Shown: positions 1 through 9,864, counted from the first letter of the stretch. The stretch: DNA of 22,205 bases from Saksenaea vasiformis B4078 (GCA_000697055.1 JNDT01002048.1:1-22205); one strand, 5' to 3'. Program-made: numbers and translations. Notes: a model not told the origin generated them from the letters alone.

Positions 1-3000
1 TGCTTGAGAAACAACAGCTTTGATACCGCCAAAACACATAGCAGGAGCTCTTCTCGTCTTTGCCCCTACCAGAAGCTAAGGAAAATCGCGCAGCTTCGCC
101 AGGAAGTAGGCAAAGTTCGAAAGACTGTCAGAAAAACCGGTTTAGACAAGTTTATAAGTCTACCATCTTCTGAGAAAAGCGCTCTGATAAGCGTGATTGA
201 CGATGTGGTGGATTACAACCGCGAGGTCGTAATCAAGAGCCATTTGTTTGTCTATTTCTTTGTGTATCGGCAACTGAACAATCAGCAACCGTTACCCGCA
301 GTGGTCTTCAGCAAAGATTTCTTCTACTCGGCTTTCCAGCTCATCACGGGACAGCAGATAACAAACACTGTGGCTATCACGGACGAACTGAGGGGATCAC
401 TGACATCGAGCTTTCGAGAGTTTCTTGTCGAGTTCCCAACCTGCTGGGTCCGACTCATTCATGGCGAACAACGGTACAGCCATATGCTTTCTTCAACAGC
501 GGAAACATATAGCACTTGCATGACCAACAATATTGTCGAGAATTTTGACGCATGGACTACATCATCGTTACAATTGCGGTTACGGCAACTAGTTCCTGTA
601 AGTGACCATCATGTAGCGCATGTTATATTCATATTAATCGATGCCTAGGACCTTCGAAAAAATGATGCATACAAGCTGGCCAGATTTATCTATCAGACTT
701 GTGCTGATGATGTACTCTTCCCTCCGGTATGACCGGATAGTACTTACATCGATGAAAGCATGGCGGATAATGTCAATGACGCTGTTCAACGACTAGTGGA
801 TGAGACAACGACTGATTTCGAAACCATATTTACTGTTATTGAAGCACACACCTCGGTTTCATCGCTCTCAGCTGTCTTGAAAGTTGCAAGATCAGATCTT
901 GTTCGAGCCTTCGTACAAACGGGGTCGGCAATTGCTGAAGCGGCCCAAGTTATCTTGAACTCAAGCGGTTATCCTGGAGCTTCTTTCCAATTCCACCATA
1001 TTCCTACCATTATGGCTCTTACTGACTCTGTTTTACATGCGTTGAATACCATCATTGATGCCTTGAACTTACTGAATTCAGACGGCTTTGATTTTTCCTT
1101 GGCGCATGGAATCCTCCATGAGTGCCTCCAAATAATGAACCAGTTACGATCGCTCGTGGGTTCGGCTTTGACAGAAGTCGATCAAGATGCAACACTGACT
1201 GTACTATCAGCAAACATCTCCGTCAATGCGTTGATGGTCTCTATGAATACCTATCATCAAGCCATTTCTGACGCTAATCGTGTTCGACGACACGCAGGCT
1301 ATGCTGCTCATATGTCCATGACGGCGAATGTATTTGGTGATACTGGACTATTGCGTGAAATTAGGAGGCTTACCGTTGCTGATGGGCAAGAGTCCTCAAG
1401 AAAACATTTAACAACAACGCTTTTATCCCGATATCCCCAGTTCTTTGTCCACTTTGCCTTTCGGATACAGCAACAATTCGAGGAATACAACCAGCAGCAG
1501 GCAATTTCGGCAGATGATGCGCAAGTTGAAGCACCCATTGGCTGGGCGAGGAACGTCCTCAGGACGTTACCTGAACACAGCAGTATGGGTCGTCGCCTTA
1601 AACAATCACTCCCCCATTTGTTATGTCGGCTTGTGAATCAGCAATGTCCATTTGACGCGTGGGTAATCACAAACATTTCCCAGGAGTCCGTGCAACAGCT
1701 TTGTGACGCAGTGAACGAGGCACAGCTTCACATCGAGGCTTCTGGTGTCTATCTCGAGGATCATATCGGAAATAGGGAGCTGTTGCCATTTACATTCCGT
1801 CCAGAATTGCGCCACGTAGCCAAGACCGAACGTCTTTTCTCCCTGGTCCCAAAGCCCAGCTCACTAAAAAGCACATACATATTGACCAGCAGACCTTAGG
1901 ACAGCTACTTCGAGCAGCCGATCTCAGCGATTATATTCCGAGAAGGCACACCTCAACCGATCGATTAATGCCGTTGCCCATTTTCACCAATGTCTTTGAT
2001 TTAGCTACAGTCCGTCACGGTCCGCATAGGTAAGAACGAAGCACACTCATTATAAAAAGTTAACTTTTTTAAATTTGGATGGCCAAATATAGGAATACAG
2101 GGTTGTTTTTCAACAATAGCATCGACACGGATGGGTATGTGGTATCCGTCTTGTTCAACAAGAAGATCTCCGATCATGAAGACTGCCAGCCCTCGATTTT
2201 GAGGATTTCCAACCATGGGAGTTGGAATACTTTAGGGTATGGGGGTTCGACCCCGGCGTGACAGAGATTTTTGTTGGCAGCGACGGGAGCAACTTGGACG
2301 CCTACACCAGCGTTGACGCAATTGTAGCACTGGAGCTTCCTGAGCTTTCATCTGACGAACCTGATGATGAGCAGAACGGCGCTCACGAGATACGCCGCAT
2401 ATCTTCCGCCGAATATTACGTGCGTGCCGGATTCGACAAAACAGTTGCAAAAACCAAGCGAAGAAAGATGACGCCGGTAATGGTGCGGTAGAGTTAAGTA
2501 TGCCTACAGCAAAGGTGTCGACATTAGAAGGAATCCGGGAATATGTTGGCAGGAACCTTGAAGTTTTTCCTACGCTGATCCAGTTTTACGACAAAGATTT
2601 CCAACAAATGACATTTAACAATTATCGCGGACGTCAGCGAATGGATGCGGAGCTGGTCAATGTGCTAGCTGATGGTGGTGTTAAATACGGAAGTTACAGT
2701 GGCGCTCAAGAAGCCGTTTAGGTTTATCCCCCGAGAGCTACCAGCAAAGTGCGAGACCAGACGGAACAAGACGCAAAAGACGTCGGAAACCACCTGACCA
2801 ACTCCAACGTGCCCCCCAAATGGAGCGATCGGTTAGGCAAAAGTGGGTAACTATTCGTTTGTTCCAGTATATCGGTATTTAACTTTTGTTGCATTCAATA
2901 GCAAATGGAAAAAGGCGCCTATTGACAATGACAATCCAAAGTTCCCCTGATTTGTTTTGGTAACGCCAACTTTGGACGTAACTCATATGGAGCAAAACCT

Positions 3001-3312
3001 GCCGGGTTGGCAAACCGTTGCAAAAGGCTAATCAAACGAGCAGAAGGCGAGGGACATTTGGTGGTCATACACGTCGATGAATATTGTACGTCTCAAGTAT
3101 GTTCAAAGTGTGGCGCCCAAGAATTGGACAACGTTGCGATCGGTGCGGATCAACATTTGCATAGCGTTCTGAGCTGTAGAAGTTGCGGAACTATTTGGCA
3201 AAGGGATCACAATGCATCGCGAAATATACATGCTATTTCTATGTCATGTATCCTTTCTGGCGAACGACCATTGATTTTCAGCCGAACCGAACCACAGTCG
3301 CCACCACATTGA
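1..3312 (+). pseudogene. Fanzor (TnpB-like RuvC nuclease) copy 1, decayed, 5' end outside window
   Basis: This is a eukaryotic TnpB homologue, expected to be an RNA-guided DNA nuclease of the Fanzor family when intact. The window opens inside a zinc knuckle (H-x7-C near 49-69). A long middle region follows, then RuvC-I (WGFDPG, Asp codon 2249-2251), an FGNANFG box (about 2959-2979), a VDEYCTS motif (Glu 3079-3081), a CxxC...CxxC zinc finger (3100-3186) and RuvC-III (QRDHNAS, Asp 3205-3207). Likely introns are 598-648, 2030-2092 and about 2843-2901. Against copy 2 it carries an in-frame TGA at 730-732 and frame changes near 1880, 2195, 2460, 2700 and 2941, the last a missing base just before the FGNANFG box. 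It is therefore a pseudogene. It aligns with copy 2 along its whole length at clearly diverged identity, except for an extra segment of about 200 residues (about 733-1320). Confidence 0.88.
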
Positions 3313-3363
3313 TCTGCGTATCAAAAACGCGTGGATGTTTACACTGCTTAGGTAAACGCTATT

Positions 3364-3430
3364 GACATGTCTACTCTATTTGCTAACCCCGGGTCTATTT
3401 TAATCCGGATACTTTTTCAAGAGTAGTGTC
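3364..3430 (+). ncRNA. Hairpin downstream of Fanzor copy 1 (possible guide-RNA remnant)
   Basis: GACA (3364-3367) and CTACTCT (3371-3377) pair with AGAGTAG (3420-3426) and TGTC (3427-3430), with a 3-nt bulge. Inside, two CCGG-containing segments can pair. It begins about 50 nt after the stop codon. Fanzor guide RNAs are known to map to the 3' end and 3' flank of the nuclease gene, so this is a positional candidate only. Confidence 0.25.
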
Positions 3431-3469
3431 CTACTGGGTTTTTCCATTGCACTGCCGCTCCCCGAGTGC

Positions 3470-3635
3470 TTATTTGACGCTCCAGCAAAGTTTCTCTTGG
3501 CGCGGACTTTCTATTCTACTTGACGCTGGTAACCACAACGCATTGGTGCTTAAGGATGGAAGCTTTGCGTCCATAAAAAATGCATTTGCGCTTGACGCTG
3601 GAGACTTTGCGTTTATAAAAAAATGCAGTCTACAC
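3470..3635. repeat. Imperfect direct repeats with TTGACGCT motif
   Basis: TTGACGCT occurs three times (about 3473, 3519 and 3588). Two units share the order CTTGACGCTGG, then CTTTGCGT, then ATAAAAAA and TGCA (about 3518-3586 and 3587-3627). A third, partly inverted match reads GACGCTCCAGCAAAG near 3475. They lie between the Fanzor pseudogene and the Tc1-type remnant, so they could be terminal or subterminal repeats of either element, or part of a separate element. Confidence 0.5.
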
Positions 3636-3654
3636 CTTATTTGAACTTCTATTT

Positions 3655-4900
3655 GCGAAACTGCTATAAGATCCGTTGCTTGTCCGGCTAAGGTTGGAAG
3701 AAGGTCTCAGAATGTCGGATCCATCCACAGCAATCTTTTTTTTGTTACAACTGTAATATATACCTGCTTTGACCTTTGACCAAAACTTCTTAATGAGATT
3801 AAGGAATAGCCACAGGATTTGACTACTTGCTTGATTGATCGGTTTGTATCGATGGGGGTATTATCCATTAGCAAACATTTCCCTTTCATGTCATATTTGT
3901 CTAGAACATCTATCACACCAGAAAGGAATTGCAAATGACGGGCAATCCTTGTGCCAACACTCCCGCCGATGGCTACAGGCTTGCTTCCTGTGCGTTTTCT
4001 TTTCTTGTTGCTGATCATGGCTTCTGGTTTCCTCAGTGTCAAGTCTATCACGCCATCATGCGAAATGGCACCAAGGTCATGATGTTGATATCACGTTGAG
4101 CATGTACCACCACTTTTGCTGGTTTTCCTCGCACAGAGCGACCAAAATTCTTCTTGATGTGCATGTTGCACCCAGCTTCCTCAATAAAGACACAATCGGT
4201 GAACCTAAAAGTCGCATCTGCTTGCCAGCCCACAATAATGTCATGACGGAGGCTATAGACCCAATCACTGACACCAGCTGTAGAGAGCTTCTCCAGCTTC
4301 TTCATCGTAAGGCTGCATTTCTTGACCAGATGCTTCTGCAGACATGAAAGTGTAACAGAAAGGCCGGGAAATTGCTGACACAGAGCATTTCTTGCTTCTC
4401 GGAGAGTGGCAGCAGGATTTTTTTTATAAAACTGCACCAAGAAAGCACTGTGATCATCGACTGGTTTCTTGTTGCCTTTTCCACCTGCAAGCTTCCGTTC
4501 AATGTCAGGCAACCTCATTCCGGATCTTGCTTATATGATTGGTTATATCACTGGGCGGTCATGATGTTGATACGAGTAGCAGCAGTCATTCCTTGTTCAA
4601 TCATGAGATTGAACGGTTGCTCAATTTGATTGTCGGTATACTTCCCATTTGGGCCCCTAGTCTTCCTGCATGAATTCCTTCAAGACTTTGAGTCAAAAGT
4701 CTATCCAACATCAATTTTGCTGCAAAAATTTATCTCATACATCATTAGCTGCTGAATCTCTGATTCACTGGACGTCTTCTGCCATTCGTTGTTTACAGAA
4801 CTCCAAACGTCCACTTCCATGGGAATTTCAGCGTCACTTCTTTCATGCTCAGTAGCATAATCAGCTAAACAATTGAGTTCGTAGATAAAGGTGGCCATAG
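3655..4900 (-). pseudogene. Tc1/mariner (IS630-like) DDE transposase remnant
   Basis: Read on the minus strand from about 4898, the first part resembles the N-terminal region of a Tc1-type transposase, with KYTDNQIEQPFNLMIEQG at about 4650-4580 ahead of a helix-turn-helix-like stretch. Then comes the catalytic core: FIEEAGCNMHIKKNFGRSVRG (about 4200-4130), LLMDNTPID (about 3870-3840) and, after a frameshift, LNLIKKFWSKVKAGI (about 3796-3752), followed by DCCGWIRHSETFF. Established family motifs would be FIDE, xxDNA and NPIExFW. Here the first Asp is Glu and the last Glu is Lys, and stops and frameshifts occur throughout. It is dead. No convincing terminal inverted repeats were found. It sits between the two Fanzor copies in the opposite orientation. 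Confidence 0.82.
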
Positions 4901-5436
4901 GACAAAATTCCCAGGCTTGAATTTTATCTCATCTTAATTTGCAAGTGATGGGCAACATTACAAGTTCGTCAGGCTAGACCCGATTTCAATTTTAAAATGT
5001 CTTCCTCTTCTTATCGATTTGACGTTGGTTACATGACCGCTTATGCCAATGACAGAGATTAACAATCCCATTTACTGTCTTCTGTACTTAGTTTCCTAAA
5101 TAGCCGCACATGATGAGCTATACATAAGATCCCGGATACAACAATGACAACAGGATGTCCCAAAACCAATCTATCTATTTGTACCAATAATGCTAAACAA
5201 TGTTTACTAAAATAATATAGGATAAGTGAAAGGGTACTTGATGCAAACAAGAGTAATTCTGGATAATTTGCCCTATGCGGAGCAGCATATGACAGAAGTA
5301 AATGACCTGAGTTCGATAAATTTTTTATCAGTTGCAAAAAGTTGTCAATCTGACATCATTGTATTATCCACAAAATGAAAACCATTTTATCAGCTACCTA
5401 CTTGTTGAAACGAGTTTCTTTCCTTCGAGTCCCACA
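4901..5436. other. AT-rich spacer upstream of Fanzor copy 2
   Basis: Holds the presumed promoter of Fanzor copy 2. I see no clear TATA box or conserved coding sequence. TTTGACGTTGGTTAC near 5018 resembles CTTGACGCTGGTAAC near 3518 in the same orientation, perhaps part of the same repeat family. Confidence 0.4.
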
Positions 5437-8400
5437 ATGGTCGATAAAGGGTATGGGGCAGAAGGAGACTTATTGCAGTCATATCTGAGCTTTTCATTGT
5501 TGTAGAAAAAAACGAGCGACTCAACCTTCGTCTGAATCGAGCGACGACGAGGACGGAGATTCGTATGAAATTATCATCCAAAATATAAACGTTTCTAACT
5601 TATTACTGATTAGAAGCCTGGAGGAAGACCTTCGCCGTGCAATCAAGCGCAGTCGTGTTGAGCTTGGCGGAAGAAATCTTGATGCTGGAGAGGGCCCCTC
5701 AGGCACCACTGACGCCAGCAGATACACTGGGCTTACGGCCAAGGAGATCATACGGCAAAAAAAGATTGAGAAAAAGAAGAAACAAGAAGACGAAGCGTCG
5801 AAAGAAAAGCAAAAACAACAGCAAATAGGTAAATAGAAAAGGGCTCTCATCGTATAACTCCTTCAAATATACTAAAGCTGACATATCTGTATCCCAGTCT
5901 GTTCCCGGTGCAAAACTAAGGGCCACAAGGACGCTCGTAGCAGGAAATGCCCGTTCAATAAACGGTATGATCCTAGCACCCCAGAAGATGCAAGTGAATA
6001 TACATCTGTAAGTCGCTTGAGAACGTGGAGATCAGAAAAAGCAAAAGCATTTCATAAGCGTCAGCGCGCCAAAGGAAAAGAGACAAGGCAGAGAACTATC
6101 AGAAATGAAAATCTTACAAGGCGATGTGCATGGTGTCTCCAACAGGGCACCTACGATCAGAACACTCCACGTCATTCATCGCGGCGATCATCTCTATGCT
6201 CTGGGCATATAGAGAGCAAGGAGGAGCGGGTCACTCGCTTGTTGGGCCTTAATTGGCATCATTTCACCCGAAAAATTGGCCTTGATACTGTGCTTCAGCT
6301 TCCCGAAACACAAAAAGTCGAGTTTCAGCGGAACGTTAACATACTTGTGGATTACTGTCGAGAAGTAGCTATTAAATCGCAGAGCTTTGCTCATCATTTT
6401 ATATTGTGTCATCTTTCGACTGGTGCAGAACCATCTGCCATGTTCTTCTCTCAATACTTTTTCTATGCATGCATGCAGCTCGTACAGCGCCAGAATATTA
6501 CCAATCCGAACCTCAAGCTTCCCGCAGCGGTTATGGCTTCGAGATTTGATGAATATATTCAAAAATTCCCAGATGGTTACGTACGAAGACGGCTGCCATA
6601 CTCGGATACGCTGACTAGTTTAGCCAAGCAGTCAGCAACCTGCTTTACCAATTCTGTAGCGGAGAACTTTGAAGGCCGTGCCATTAAGTACCTCCACTAT
6701 ATGTTGCTCGACAGTCATGAAGGGCTCACAAAAGCGGATGCAACGGCTCTCGCATGTTCTATCTATGATAGTTTGGCTGATGGAACTGCGTACGCATGGC
6801 CTACCTCAGTGACACGATCGCCGGAGTTGTTGGCAACTGTCAACGACCTTAGGGAAAGTACTGATCTTGGGCCAACTCCAATCAACAGTGAGACTTTGTC
6901 CGCTCATCCAGAATATTATCTGCGGTTCATGTACGTAGCTTTGGAAGACTTAGAGGCATATAATGCAGGACAGTTACGTCCGGTAAACGAAGTGCAAACG
7001 GTAGCTACACGTAGCTAAGCATATAATGGTACGATCGTTGGACGAAAGCACAAGATTAGGTCGCCGATACAGGTCCAGGCTTGTCACACGCATCGTGAAT
7101 GCCGTCAATGGTGAACAGCGACCGTTTATGCATGCAGAACGCTTGTCCGAAGATTCGCTGAATTTCTTACGAAATAGCGTAAATGCCGCACGCGAACAAA
7201 TTCGCAATTCCGTGAGGTACTTGCAAGATATTGACGAATTCGGCAACAGTACTATCCACCGCGATGAGTGCTTTCTCCCCGAACTACACACGGTAGCTCA
7301 ACAGCGCCGTGTGTTCTCGCTTGTACCATCGTACGCCTTCAAGAGGCAGTATGTCACTATCGACAAACAGACGTTCCAGCAATTAGCACGCTACAGCCGT
7401 ATCTCCTTGCGAAGTGGTGATAGTAGCTGTGCAGATGGAAACGAGAATGCATACAAGCAGATAACCCGGCAGTTTGCTGAGGTATTCGATTTCTCGAAGA
7501 TCCGCAATCGTCGTATCCTAGAAGACCTTGAGTTGGAAGCACCAGACCAAGTTTTCTTGAATACTATAAGGACTGCTGGTTACGCGGTCGACTTCATGTT
7601 TGCACGCAGAACAAACGTCGATGCGGAATTGCCCGACCTAAAGGCAGCTGACTTTGACGATTGGGAACTTCAGTATATCTTCGACCTATGGGGTGCCGAT
7701 CCTGGAAACACAGAAATTTACGTCGCAAGTGACGGCCACGGTGATGATGCACATCAAGTACGAAGAATGTCTACAGCTGAATTCCATACAATGGCATGTT
7801 ATTATAAGACAAATGTAGAAATTCAGGACCGCAAACGAGAGAAAAATATTGTCACGCTCGAGAATGGTATCGCCACTGCCAAGACTGCAAATGTATCAAC
7901 CTTCGAAGAACATCTTCGCACTTTATTTCCCTGTTTGAACCAATTATTTCAATTTTACGATCAGAGGATATCTTCTCTTCGCTTTCTAAACTATATCGGG
8001 AGGCAGAGGGCTGAAGCAGAAATGATCAATATTCTTCTGGAAGGTGGAAAGAAATATAACCACCGAAGGCTGACCAGTAAGAAGTGTAAACATAACAAGC
8101 GCCGCCATGAACGAGAAAGCCGATCTGAAGCAAGGTAACGGCTTTGTCCAAATATGCTTTCGTTTGATATAAGTTTCTGATAATATGGCTATAGAACTCA
8201 GACAAGCGTCATTTCTGGGAGGGAAGGGAGATTCGTGAATATTTTATGGTCATCAAATCTTTTAATTCCTTTATAGGGCCAAAACACACAAATGGCAGAA
8301 GGCGACGCTGAGACCACCGTCAGGAAGAGTACCAATCATTGAATTTGGCGATGCAAAGTTTTGTACCAATATGCATGGCAAAAAGCCAGGGTTATCGGAA

Positions 8401-8685
8401 CGTTGTCGTGAGCTCCTAAAAACCGCAGAGCGGAAGGGTTCACTTGTCATGGTGAACATCAATGAATACAATACGTCTAAGGTGTGCTTGGCATGTCTTC
8501 AAAAACGCTTGACGAATGTTCAGCTTACCGGTGAGGGAAATGGAGCGTTGCATAGTGTGTTCGTTTGCTCAAACTGTGGCAAACTATGGCAGCGTGATGT
8601 CAACGCAAGCCGGAATATGCGCCTGATTGCCAGCATGGAAATCAATGGACATCCACGACCATTTATATTCCGACGTGAGGCTTAA
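5437..8685 (+). CDS. Fanzor-family RNA-guided nuclease, copy 2, nearly intact
   Basis: Proposed coding blocks are 5437-5450, 5506-5562, 5614-5828, 5898-7012, 7014-8134 and 8277-8685, about 976 residues. Introns 5451-5505, 5563-5613, 5829-5897 and 8135-8276 are GT-AG and keep frame. The start ATG has A at -3 and G at +4. Order of parts: Ser/Asp-rich tail, UIM-like helix, Lys/Glu/Gln-rich coiled coil, zinc knuckle 1 (CSRC...GH...C, 5900-5960), zinc knuckle 2 (CAWC...H...C, about 6125-6200), long middle region, RuvC-I (GADPGNTEIYVASDG, Asp 7698-7700), basic tail, EFGDAKF box (8341-8361), NINEYNTSKVC (Glu 8464-8466), CLAC...CSNC finger (8485-8577), RuvC-III (QRDVNASRN, Asp 8596-8598). The frame changes near 7013: either a small indel, making it a very young pseudogene, or a 37-nt intron (6983-7019). 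Family is secure from the RuvC and zinc motifs; activity is not known. Confidence 0.88.
8135..8276 (+). other. Intron in Fanzor copy 2 splitting RuvC
   Basis: Donor AG|GTAACG and acceptor TTTATAG|GG. Splicing joins codon AG+G and restores one frame from the basic tail (SEAR) into AKTHKWQKA and the EFGDAKF box. Copy 1 has an intron at the equivalent place (about 2843-2901), giving NKWKKA, so the position is conserved between the two copies. Confidence 0.85.
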
Positions 8686-8712
8686 CTCTCTACGTAACAG
8701 AAACGTATGATG

Positions 8713-8735
8713 CTTACAGTGGCAACACTGGTAAG
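8713..8735 (+). ncRNA. Stem-loop with GNRA tetraloop after Fanzor copy 2
   Basis: CTTA-CAGTG / GCAA / CACTG-(G)-TAAG forms a 9-bp stem with one bulged G and a GCAA (GNRA-type) loop, 28 nt after the Fanzor stop codon. The place is right for a Fanzor guide-RNA scaffold. No transcript evidence is available, and short hairpins also arise by chance. Confidence 0.35.
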
Positions 8736-8798
8736 TCCAACCAAGTCTGTAGTTGATTGTACTTAACACTTTTTTTTGTGTCGCTTATAATGCCCTTC

Positions 8799-8884
8799 CT
8801 GCATCAGTTGAGATGCCGAGTTTGTTCATGCCAACAGATATACATGTTAAATCTGTTGGTTGAACAACGCAAACTTGGCTATCA
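8799..8884 (+). repeat. 86-bp structured direct repeat, copy A
   Basis: Identical base for base to 21790-21875. It folds well: GCATC/GATGC with a 6-nt loop, then CCGAGTTTG with CAAACTTGG (one G-T pair), TTCA with TGAA, and a perfect 9-bp CCAACAGAT/ATCTGTTGG stem around an 11-nt loop. The left edge lies 114 nt after the Fanzor copy 2 stop, and the right edge abuts the broken 3' end of the Hsp90 pseudogene. It matches no RNA or repeat family I recognise. Confidence 0.95.
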
Positions 8885-9501
8885 TGTTCAGACGGCTGGG
8901 TTTTCCGTCTCGTCGAGTGCGTATTCGTCAATGGGGTCGGTCATCAACAGAACTTCACTTGTCCTCTTCATCATCAACTTCCTCAATCTTGGGCTTTTCC
9001 TCGTCTTCCTTCACTTCCTCAGCTTCGTCGTCAGAGACTTCCTTCTCAATTTCCTTCTCAACAATAAGCTGGATAGGATAAGAGATGAACTCGGAGTGCT
9101 TCTTGACGATATCCTTGATTCTCTTCTCCTCAAGATACTCGAGCTAAAAAAAAAAAAAAATTGCGTCAGCCATCACTTTTTCTTTTGACCCCTTGAAAAA
9201 GTTTTTTCTTCAATTTACCTGATCCTCCTTCAAGAAGAGACGCATTTCGGTACCACGACCGAGAGAGGGGTTAACTTCATCACGGGTGATAGTGAAAGAG
9301 CCACCAGCAGCGGATTCCCAAATGTACTGCTCGTCATCGTTGTGCTTGGTGATGACCTGGACCTTATCGGCAACAAGATAGGCAGAGTAGAAACCGACAC
9401 CAAATTGACCAATCAATCGGAACAGTTGGAGATCAACTCACGCAAGAAGATTTCCTAATCATTTTTATTAGAACCATAAAGGTCTCGGTTTCGGTAGTCA
9501 T
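8885..9501 (-). pseudogene. Hsp90 (HSP82-type chaperone) with several internal deletions
   Basis: Hsp90 is the cytosolic ATP-dependent chaperone, normally about 700 residues. Reading minus from ATG at 9501-9499, the blocks are: [19 protein letters not shown] (about 9453-9425); [18 protein letters not shown] to LFLKEDQ (about 9415-9219); a retained GT-AG intron (9144-9218); [16 protein letters not shown] through the acidic linker ending DEEDK (9143-8958); EVLLMTDPIDEYAL (about 8957-8915); then DETENPAV and a stop. Between blocks, parts of the N-terminal ATPase domain and nearly all of the middle and C-terminal domains are missing. The blocks show little point decay. The retained intron argues against a processed pseudogene. 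The 3' end stops at the 86-bp repeat. Confidence 0.9.
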
Positions 9502-9770
9502 TTTTCTAAGTGAAGAGAGGGAAGGAGGAAAGAAGAATGATCAATGGTTCCGTTCTGTTCCTTTTTTTTTGTTTTGTTTTTTTTCCTTCAAAGTCAGAAA
9601 CCATTCAGAACTTCGGATTTCTTTTACAATGCAAATTATACACTCCATTTCTTTCTCGCAGGTTCGACAGACCTGAGCGGGGGATAAAAATTCAACACGT
9701 TTCAAAAAAAAAAAGAATGTGCCAGAACACTGTGTAAAAAAATTCAATTCTTTTTTTGTCACATTGGCCA
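9502..9770. other. Hsp90 5' flank, T-rich
   Basis: Upstream flank of the Hsp90 remnant on the minus strand. It has several T-runs on the + strand. GAA and TTC triplets occur but not with the 5-bp spacing of a canonical heat-shock element. No coding sequence is supported. Confidence 0.4.
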
Positions 9771-9864
9771 AATCGGTTCAGTAATATTATGTAGGCAAGA
9801 ACTATTCTCCATCCATACTTTTGTATCATTCATACTATAAATCTGGTCGCCAGGTAACGTTGCT

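Noticed and set aside
598..648. In-frame stop at 646-648 as another disabling mutation in Fanzor copy 1
   Set aside because: It is better explained as the TAG end of a 51-nt GT-AG intron whose removal joins sequence matching copy 2.
728..760. Tiny intron removing the TGA at 730-732
   Set aside because: The only GT-AG stretch is about 32 nt, too short to splice. A premature stop is simpler in a gene with several frameshifts.
5059..5337. Minus-strand 92-codon frame with hydrophobic segments
   Set aside because: No recognisable motif, lies in AT-rich spacer before Fanzor copy 2, and composition explains the hydrophobic run.
8799..8884. 86-bp repeat as a tRNA, 5S rRNA or C/D snoRNA
   Set aside because: No cloverleaf, no A/B boxes and no clear C/D box pair. 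It does not match any RNA I know.
9510..9771. Heat-shock elements upstream of the Hsp90 remnant
   Set aside because: GAA and TTC triplets are present but their spacing does not match the nGAAnnTTCn array.
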